From contig NZ_CP048834.1 of the NCBI RefSeq assembly GCF_012971745.1, positions 4,278,001-4,342,000 on the forward strand: DNA of 64,000 nt, read 5' to 3'. Positions within the stretch are counted from its first letter, which is position 1; each line of letters begins with the position of its first letter. Shown piece after piece: positions 58,381-64,000 of this stretch. The DNA comes from Starkeya sp. ORNL1. GTDB taxonomy: Bacteria > Pseudomonadota > Alphaproteobacteria > Rhizobiales > Xanthobacteraceae. Both the position numbers and the translations under genes were made by a program. Below the pieces are notes generated by a model, which did no database searches, had not been told where the DNA came from, and saw only the letters and a list, made by a program, of their open reading frames with translations.

Positions 58381-60609
58381 TCACTTCGTGATGAGGGCAG
58401 GCGTGGCGGCGGACGCGACCTGCCCGCCACCGAAGCGGATGGTCAGCCCGCCCTTCACCGTCAGTCCGGCGCTCGGCAGGAAGTTCTGGTACTGGGTGTA
58501 TTGCTCGTCGAGCAGGTTCTCGACCGAGAGCCGCCACAGCGTGTTGGGCGAGGGCTGGTAGCCGGCATAGATGCTGACCAGGTTGAAGCTGTCGGTCGGC
58601 TCGTAGACCGAATCGTCCGGCAGGTCGGCCGCCGTCTTCGCTGCGACCGCGGTCCAGCGCACGGCAACGGTGAGCTTCTCGTCGAGGAAGCGGGCGCCGA
58701 GGGTGGCAGTCAGCTGATCCGGCGGAATGGTCGAGAGCGGCTGGCCTTCGTCCGGACCGGCGGTGACTTCGCCTTCGGTGATCTGCCCGGCGAGGCTGAA
58801 GAACCACTTCCTCGCATCATAGGTGCCTTCGAACTCGAAGCCGCGCAGCCGCGCTTCCTCGACGTTCTGGTACTGGGCGAGCGAGTAGTCATTATAGGCG
58901 AAGCAGGGCGGGCCGACCGGGCTCGGATTCGGCACGATGCACCGCGGCGGGCCGTAGGTGACCAGCTCGATATAGTCCTCGACATCGTTCTGGTAGATGT
59001 TGGCCTTCACCCGCAGCTTGTCGCCGGCGGTGAACAGCCCATCATACTTGATGTTGACGCCAAGTTCCTTGTTCTCGCCGATCTCGGGCTTGAGATTGGG
59101 GTTCGGCACGAATTCGAAGGGCGGGGCCCCGCCCGGGAAGAAGGCCGGATGGTCGCCGGCAACCAGCGTCTCGGTCACCGCCGGGGCGCGATAGCCCTCG
59201 GCATAGGTGCCGTAGACGGTGAGCCAGGACCACGGGGTGATGCCGAGCGTGATCTTCGGCGAGAGGTGGTCGCCATCGGCGGAGACGCCGTCGCCGTCGA
59301 GCGAATAGGTGTCGTAGCGCAGCGCGGTGATCAACTCGAGCCAGTTGGCGTATTTCGCGCTCCACTGCACGAAGGCGCCGCCGACGCCGCGCTCGCCCGA
59401 CGGGTTGTAGCCGTCGCCGAAGCCGTAATTATCGACATTGTCGACGTCGTCGTGGAAATAGTCGCCGCCATAGGTGACGGCGTTCTGCACCGCGCCCCAC
59501 TCGAAGCGCGAGGTGTTGTAGGCGTCGAAGCCCACCGTATCGATGGTGAAGGTGCGCGGATCGCCGATATTGCCGGTGATCGCGTTGTTGCTGCCAGCCA
59601 CCTTCACCTGGTTCTGCTCGACCTGGTTCCAATAGACCGTGCTGCGGAAATCGAAGAGATTGTCGTCGGGGTTCGAGTAGTTCCAGCTCGCCGTCACCGT
59701 GCGATTGGCCACATCGGTGTTGTATTGCGTCGTGGTGGCGCTGTCTTCATTGCTGGTGGTGTACTGGCTCTCATAATTCAAGCCAGTAAGCTTGATCTCG
59801 TGGAAATCGGCCGGGCGGAAGGTCGCCTTGGCGATACCAGTCCAGGTCTCGTAGCCGGTATTGTTGACGGTATCGCCGTTGCCGTCCTTGTATTCGTCCT
59901 GCTTGCGGAAGGTGCCGCCGCCGAACAGATCGACATTCTCGCCGATCTGCGCTGCGCCCAGCACCGAGCCGTACCCCATCGGACCGTTGCTGCCGAATTC
60001 GCCGTCGGTCTCCACGCCCCAGGTCTGGCCGCGGGCGATAATGTCGTCGGCGTCCTTGGTGCGCATGGTGACCACGCCGCCGATCGCACCCGAGCCGTAA
60101 ATGTTCGAGACCGGCCCGCGCACCACGTCGACATCGGCGATCAGGCCGGGCTCGACGAAGAACGAGCCGGCGGCATTGGCGTGGCCGAGCTGGGTGAAGT
60201 TCTGCCGGGCGCCGTCGATGATCACCGCGACACGGCCGAAATCCTGCAGGCCGCGAATATTGATCGAGGTCTGGCTGGTATTGCCGTTCTGGATGGCGGT
60301 GACGCCCGGCATGCCGCGGAACAGATCCTCGGTGCGCACCGGCATCATCTGCTCGAGCTGCTCTGGACGTACCACGCTGACGCCGGCCAGCGTATCGATC
60401 CAGCTCTGCTCGGTGCGCGTGGCGACCACGGTGATCGGATCGAGCTCGATATATTCGCCGGTCTCGTACGCTGCGGCGGGTGCCGGCTGGGTGGCGGCCT
60501 GCTGGGCCGACGCCGGCAAGGCGGCGAGCAGCGAGATGAGCGAGACTCCCGAGACGAGGGGCAGTGCGCGCCGCACGGTTCGCGCTGCGCGAATATTGTT
60601 CGAAGCCAT
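58381..60609 (-). CDS. TonB-dependent haem/haemoglobin receptor
   Basis: 742 residues. Signal peptide in residues 1-35 (RRALPLVSGVSLISLLAALP, then ASAQ). The plug domain shows PITVVATRTEQSWIDTLAGVSVV and the TonB-dependent DVVRGPVSNIYGSGAIGGVVTMRT. The barrel carries the haem-receptor signature YRAP...NPNL (GYRAPAVTETL and NPNLKPEIG) with a histidine between them in GDHPAFF. The C-terminus ends VKGGLTIRFGGG. It imports haem or haem-protein complexes using TonB energy. It is divergent from hmuTUV with 293 nt between, holding a palindrome at 60825-60841. Confidence 0.9.
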   Translation of the reverse strand: MASNNIRAARTVRRALPLVSGVSLISLLAALPASAQQAATQPAPAAAYETGEYIELDPITVVATRTEQSWIDTLAGVSVVRPEQLEQMMPVRTEDLFRGMPGVTAIQNGNTSQTSINIRGLQDFGRVAVIIDGARQNFTQLGHANAAGSFFVEPGLIADVDVVRGPVSNIYGSGAIGGVVTMRTKDADDIIARGQTWGVETDGEFGSNGPMGYGSVLGAAQIGENVDLFGGGTFRKQDEYKDGNGDTVNNTGYETWTGIAKATFRPADFHEIKLTGLNYESQYTTSNEDSATTTQYNTDVANRTVTASWNYSNPDDNLFDFRSTVYWNQVEQNQVKVAGSNNAITGNIGDPRTFTIDTVGFDAYNTSRFEWGAVQNAVTYGGDYFHDDVDNVDNYGFGDGYNPSGERGVGGAFVQWSAKYANWLELITALRYDTYSLDGDGVSADGDHLSPKITLGITPWSWLTVYGTYAEGYRAPAVTETLVAGDHPAFFPGGAPPFEFVPNPNLKPEIGENKELGVNIKYDGLFTAGDKLRVKANIYQNDVEDYIELVTYGPPRCIVPNPSPVGPPCFAYNDYSLAQYQNVEEARLRGFEFEGTYDARKWFFSLAGQITEGEVTAGPDEGQPLSTIPPDQLTATLGARFLDEKLTVAVRWTAVAAKTAADLPDDSVYEPTDSFNLVSIYAGYQPSPNTLWRLSVENLLDEQYTQYQNFLPSAGLTVKGGLTIRFGGGQVASAATPALITK

Positions 60610-60824
60610 GATTTTCCCCAAGCCACGAGAGACAGCCGGCAGCCGCAAGGCGGCGGATCTCTCGCCAGGCCTCACGGTCCACGACGGCGCATCCCCATGT
60701 GCCGTTCGCATTCTGAGAAGTATGCGACAGTAAATCTTGTGTCAAATATACGGCAGAAAAATAGAATTATTAAAAGTATGCGAGTTAGCTACTTTGGAAT
60801 GAGTCTTGATTCGCGAATTATAGT

Positions 60825-60841
60825 AATTCCAATCTGGAATT
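60825..60841. promoter_or_regulatory. Iron/haem regulator site candidate in the receptor / hmuT divergent promoter
   Basis: AATTCCA-ATC-TGGAATT is a perfect 7-bp inverted repeat with a 3-nt spacer, in the AT-rich 293-nt gap between the divergent receptor and hmuT genes. Its layout recalls Irr-type iron control elements (TTTAGAA-N3-TTCTAAA), though the arm bases differ. The gap otherwise contains AT-rich promoter-like sequence only. Confidence 0.45.
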
Positions 60842-60902
60842 TCTGATCGACAATCTTTCTGCTCCGCCCTAGGAGGGGGCCGGGGCGCAATGGAGATATG
60901 GT

Positions 60903-61898
60903 GTGATGGATCGGATGCGAACAGGCGGCGTGGCTGCGATGTTGGCGCTGTCTATCCTTTGCGGAAACCAATTCGCCGCTCTGGCGCAATCGCCTCCCGC
61001 CCATGACGTGACCGATGCCGTCGGCCGCACCATCCATGTCGCCGACACCAGCCGGATCGTGACCATCGGCGGTGCCGCGACCGAGATCGTCTATGCGCTC
61101 GGCCTCGGCGATCGGGTGGCCGCGGTCGATATCAGCAGCACCTTTCCGTCCTCCGCGCTCGCGACCAAGCCCAATGTCGGCTACATCCGCGCCCTTTCGC
61201 CGGAAGGCGTGCTGTCGGTGAGCCCGAGCATCATCATCGCCACCGAGGGGGCCGGCCCGCCGGATGCGGTCAATGTGCTGCGCAGCGCCTCGGTGCCGTT
61301 CGTGACATTTCCCGAGGCGCGCGATCCTGCCCAGCTGGTGGCAAATATCCGCTTCGTCGCCGACGTGCTCAGCGTGCCGGAAGCCGGTGCGCAGGTGGCT
61401 GCGGCGGTCAGCCAGGATTTCGAGGCGCTCGCCGCCATTCGCGCCAAGATCGTGCAGCATCGCAAGGCGGTCTTCGTGCTCTCCGCCTCCGCCAATGCGC
61501 CGGTGGTCGGCGGCACCCACACCAGCGCCGACGCCATCCTCGCCCTCGGTGGCATCGACAACGCCATGGCCGGCATGAGCGGGTTCAAGCCCGCAGTCGA
61601 CGAGGCCATGCTGGCCGCCGAGCCCGACGCCATCGTGCTGATGAAGGATCGCAGCCATAATCTGAGCGACGACGCGGTCATCGCTCTGCCGGCCTTCGCC
61701 GGAACGCCGGCCGCCGCCAAGCGCCACATCTACCGGATCGACGGCGGCTATGCGTTGGCCTTCGGGCCGCGCACCCCCCAGGCGGCGCGCGATCTTGCCG
61801 CCGCCATCTATCCGGAACTGGCGCTGCCATCCTTGCCGGAGCGTCCCTGGACGCAAAGCGAGGCAAAGTCGTCGACCGAGACGAAGCCCGGCCAATGA
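60903..61898 (+). CDS. hmuT: Haem ABC transporter periplasmic binding protein HmuT
   Basis: 331 residues; GTG at 60903 or ATG one codon later, both after GGAG. Signal peptide ends LAQS near residue 31. The class III binding-protein fold is seen in RIVTIGGAATEIVYALGLGDRVAAVDI, NVGYIRALSPEGVLSVSPSIII (with the tyrosine at a haem-ligand position) and VGGTHTSADAILALGGIDNAM. It delivers haem from the outer-membrane receptor to HmuUV. The stop overlaps hmuU by 4 nt (ATGA), marking an operon. Confidence 0.9.
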   Translation: MMDRMRTGGVAAMLALSILCGNQFAALAQSPPAHDVTDAVGRTIHVADTSRIVTIGGAATEIVYALGLGDRVAAVDISSTFPSSALATKPNVGYIRALSPEGVLSVSPSIIIATEGAGPPDAVNVLRSASVPFVTFPEARDPAQLVANIRFVADVLSVPEAGAQVAAAVSQDFEALAAIRAKIVQHRKAVFVLSASANAPVVGGTHTSADAILALGGIDNAMAGMSGFKPAVDEAMLAAEPDAIVLMKDRSHNLSDDAVIALPAFAGTPAAAKRHIYRIDGGYALAFGPRTPQAARDLAAAIYPELALPSLPERPWTQSEAKSSTETKPGQ

Positions 61899-62983
61899 GC
61901 GCGGAAATCAGCAGCGGTGACGGCATGGCGACGGCCCGCCATGTCGCACTCGGCCGGGCCGGCCTGCCGGCGTGCGCACTGCTCGCCGTGCTGGCCTTCA
62001 TCGTCTCGCTGTCGGTCGGCCCGGTGGTGATCCCGTTCCAGCGGGTGCTGGAAGTGCTGTGGCATGGGCTCTCCGGCCCGACGGTGGTGCGGGCGACCCG
62101 GGAGGCGATCATCGTGCTCGATGTGCGCCTGCCGCGCAGCGTGCTCGGCTTCCTGGTCGGCGGCGCCATCGCCAGCGCCGGCGCGGTGATGCAGGGCATC
62201 TTCCGCAATCCGCTGGCCGATCCCGCGCTGGTCGGCATCTCCAACGGCGCCGCGCTCGCCGCGGTGATGTGGATCGTGCTCGGGGCGAGCGCGGCGGCGT
62301 ACCTGCCACATGTCGTCAACACTTTCGGCCTGCCGATCATGGCGTTTCTCGGCGCCTTGCTGGCGACCGGGCTGCTGCATGCCATCGCCACCCACAAGGG
62401 CCGCACCTCGGTGGCGACCATGCTGTTCGCCGGCATTGCGGTGAGCGCGCTGGCCGGCGCCGGCACCGGGGTGATGGTGTTCATGTCCTCGGACCAGCAA
62501 CTGCGCGACTTTACCTTCTGGACCTTCGGCAGCCTCGGTGGCGCCACCTGGGCCAAGGTGGTGGCGGCGACGCCCTTCGTCCTGTTCCTGATGGCCGCCT
62601 GCTGGCCGCTGGCGCGTGCGCTCGATGCGCTGGCGCTCGGCGAGGCCGAAGCCTTCCATGTCGGCATCGATGTCGAGCGCACCAAGCGCCTGGCGATCGC
62701 AGCGGTGGCGGCGGGAGCGGGGGCCGCGGTAGCGGTGGCGGGTGTGGTCGGCTTTGTCGGCCTCGTGGTGCCGCATCTGCTGCGCCTGATGATCGGCTCC
62801 GGCCACCGCAAGCTGCTGCCTGCTTCCATGCTGCTGGGCGGCGCGCTGCTGCTGCTGGCCGATGTCGCTGCGCGCACGCTGGCGAGCCCGGCGGAGCTGC
62901 CGCTCGGCGTCGTCACCGCGGCGCTCGGCGCCCCGTTCTTCATCGGCCTGCTGCTGCGGCGGCGCGCCGCGCTGTTCGGGTGA
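61895..62983 (+). CDS. hmuU: Haem ABC transporter permease HmuU (FecCD family)
   Basis: 362 residues with about ten membrane segments. FecCD family landmarks are RLPRSVLGFLVGGAIASAGAVMQGIFRNPLADPALVGISNGA, TFGSLGGATWAKV and GFVGLVVPHLLRLMIGSGHRKLLPAS. It is the inner-membrane pore for haem; the homodimer is expected to pair with HmuV. The gene overlaps hmuT by 4 nt and lies 4 nt before hmuV, so the three form one unit transcribed away from the receptor. Confidence 0.92.
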   Translation: MSAEISSGDGMATARHVALGRAGLPACALLAVLAFIVSLSVGPVVIPFQRVLEVLWHGLSGPTVVRATREAIIVLDVRLPRSVLGFLVGGAIASAGAVMQGIFRNPLADPALVGISNGAALAAVMWIVLGASAAAYLPHVVNTFGLPIMAFLGALLATGLLHAIATHKGRTSVATMLFAGIAVSALAGAGTGVMVFMSSDQQLRDFTFWTFGSLGGATWAKVVAATPFVLFLMAACWPLARALDALALGEAEAFHVGIDVERTKRLAIAAVAAGAGAAVAVAGVVGFVGLVVPHLLRLMIGSGHRKLLPASMLLGGALLLLADVAARTLASPAELPLGVVTAALGAPFFIGLLLRRRAALFG

Positions 62984-62987
62984 TGTG

Positions 62988-63758
62988 ATGTACACCGCAA
63001 CAGCCATCGGGGTGCGGGCGGGCGGCAAGACGCTGCTGGAGGCCGCGGATGTGACCGTCGTGCCGGGCAGCGTGACGGTGCTGGTCGGGCCGAACGGCGC
63101 GGGCAAATCCACCTTGCTGAAGGTGCTGGCCGGCGAGATCCGGCCCCGCGAAGGCAACGTGACGATCAATGGCCGGATGTTGCGGGAGCTGGCCCCGCGC
63201 CAGCTTGCGGCGATGCGCGCGGTGCTGCCGCAAAGCGTACATGTCGCCTTCCCGTTCAGCGTCGCCGAAGTGGTGGGTATCGGTGCTTCCGGGCACCAGG
63301 TCGAGCTCAAGGTGCGGCGGGTGCTGGCGCGGGTCGATATGCTCGCCTTCCACGATCATCCGTATGATCGGCTCTCCGGCGGCGAGATGCAGCGGGTGCA
63401 GCTGGCGCGCGTGCTGCTGCAGCTGGAGAATGGCGAGCCGCCCGGCTATCTCCTGCTGGACGAGCCGACGGCGAGCCTCGATCTCGCCCATCAGCTCATG
63501 GTCATCCGGCTGATGCGCACGCTCGCCGGCGAGGGCCTGGGCGTGCTTGCCATCCTCCACGATCTCAATCTCGCCGCCATGGCCGCGGACCGCATCGTGG
63601 CGCTGCGCCACGGTCGCGTCGCCGCGGCGGGCACGCCGGCCGAGATCATGACCGACGAGGCGATCGAGCATATTTACGGCGTGCGATCCCGGGCCAACTG
63701 GACGCCCGGCACGCCATTCCTGCTGCCGCAGGGTGTGGGGGACGCGGCTCGCCCCTGA
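62988..63758 (+). CDS. hmuV: Haem ABC transporter ATP-binding protein HmuV
   Basis: 256 residues. Walker A GPNGAGKST, signature RLSGGEMQRVQLARVL, Walker B YLLLDEPTASLD and H-loop AILHDLN are intact; IGASGHQVELKVRRVLARVD is typical for HmuV. An in-frame upstream extension into hmuU is arginine-rich shadow sequence, so the ATG at 62988 is the start. It energises HmuU. The last gene of the haem operon, it is followed after 35 nt by the convergent MarR gene. Confidence 0.93.
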   Translation: MYTATAIGVRAGGKTLLEAADVTVVPGSVTVLVGPNGAGKSTLLKVLAGEIRPREGNVTINGRMLRELAPRQLAAMRAVLPQSVHVAFPFSVAEVVGIGASGHQVELKVRRVLARVDMLAFHDHPYDRLSGGEMQRVQLARVLLQLENGEPPGYLLLDEPTASLDLAHQLMVIRLMRTLAGEGLGVLAILHDLNLAAMAADRIVALRHGRVAAAGTPAEIMTDEAIEHIYGVRSRANWTPGTPFLLPQGVGDAARP

Positions 63759-63793
63759 GCGCGGGTTCGGCCGCCTGCCAGCACCGCTGCCGA

Positions 63794-64000
63794 CTATCCG
63801 CGGGCCTTGTCCTTGCCGGTCTCCTCATCGAACGCCAGCGCGGCAACATCCGCCAGGACGCCGCGAAGCTCCTCGGCGCGGCCGGCGCCGAAGGCGCGCT
63901 CGAAGCGTGCTTGAGCCTCCACCCAGAGCGGCATCGAGCTTTTGAGCTTCGCCATGCCGGCCGCGGTCAGGGCGACCCGGCGGCTGCGCCGGTCCGTCGC
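63794..64000 (-). CDS. MarR family transcriptional regulator, C-terminal part (5' end cut by window edge)
   Basis: Reading in from the right edge, 68 codons end with TAG at 63794-63796. The visible part begins in the wing of the winged helix (DRRSRRVALTAAGMAKL), the most conserved MarR segment, followed by the dimerisation helices (PLWVEAQARFERAFG and LRGVLADVAALAF). The recognition helix and N-terminus lie outside. It is convergent with hmuV; whether it controls haem genes or genes to the right cannot be told. Confidence 0.78.
   Translation of the reverse strand, partial: ATDRRSRRVALTAAGMAKLKSSMPLWVEAQARFERAFGAGRAEELRGVLADVAALAFDEETGKDKARG

Noticed and set aside
58501..60846. A 781-codon plus-strand open frame opposite the TonB receptor
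   Set aside because: The receptor on the minus strand has signal peptide, plug and barrel motifs; the plus frame is low-complexity (V/G/A/E-rich) with no motifs.

Overview
The window is GC-rich DNA from a bacterial chromosome or large replicon. Gene families (liv-type ABC transporters, Tct systems, many LysR/GntR catabolic regulators, DUF1537/PdxA2 acid-sugar enzymes, an Irr/Fur-era haem uptake set) and several families of long intergenic palindromes suggest an alphaproteobacterium of the Hyphomicrobiales. That placement is inference from gene style; no rRNA or tRNA gene is present to anchor it. No phage, plasmid, IS or CRISPR signature was seen. The window is almost entirely accessory metabolism: uptake systems, each with its own enzymes and regulator.

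Layout. 1-7.5 kb (minus strand): a truncated sulfonate/nitrate-type periplasmic binding protein, an Lrp-type regulator, a flavin cluster (nitroreductase, FAD/NAD(P)-binding protein, LLM monooxygenase of the NtaA/DmoA type), then a MauG-like dihaem protein coupled to a family-3 binding protein. 7.7-28.4 kb: a large catabolic island with a DapA-superfamily lyase, a genuine 3-hydroxyanthranilate 3,4-dioxygenase, an aspartate dehydrogenase-like protein, a complete branched-chain-type ABC transporter (livHMGF plus a distant binding protein), two LysR regulators, a VAO/p-cresol-methylhydroxylase-type flavoprotein coupled to a GlcF-type Fe-S protein, an arylformamidase-like hydrolase, an SDR, an aldehyde dehydrogenase, an IorAB molybdenum hydroxylase and an aspartase. 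Together these look like import and breakdown of an N-containing aromatic or N-heterocycle ending in aspartate and fumarate; I do not recognise the set as a described pathway.

28.4-42.8 kb: a haloacetate-dehalogenase-like hydrolase, a TctCAB carboxylate transporter, a beta-decarboxylating dehydrogenase, a GntR regulator with an apparent duplicated winged helix, an Asp/Glu-racemase-family protein, an Ldh2-type dehydrogenase, an SDR, a histidinol-dehydrogenase-like enzyme with altered metal-ligand positions, a zinc alcohol dehydrogenase, an APH-fold kinase and an FMN 2-hydroxyacid dehydrogenase. Two promoters here share the motif TGGATT-N12-AATCCA, probably the operator of the local GntR protein. 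This looks like a hydroxy-acid or polyol catabolic regulon of unknown substrate.

42.9-50 kb: a methanethiol oxidase (SBP56/MtoX) followed by a small histidine-bearing membrane protein, a TIGR03067-type secreted protein, a PRC-barrel protein, an MFS permease and an ABC exporter. 50-54.4 kb: a DeoR repressor and a kdgT-dtnK-pdxA2 operon for D-threonate/D-erythronate-type acids, with paired 9-bp direct repeats upstream as likely operators. 54.5-58 kb: class V aminotransferase, 4-oxalocrotonate tautomerase, an SDR lacking its catalytic tyrosine, and a LysR regulator. 58-63.8 kb: haem acquisition: IsdG-like monooxygenase and TonB receptor on one strand, hmuTUV on the other, then the C-terminal part of a MarR regulator at the right edge.
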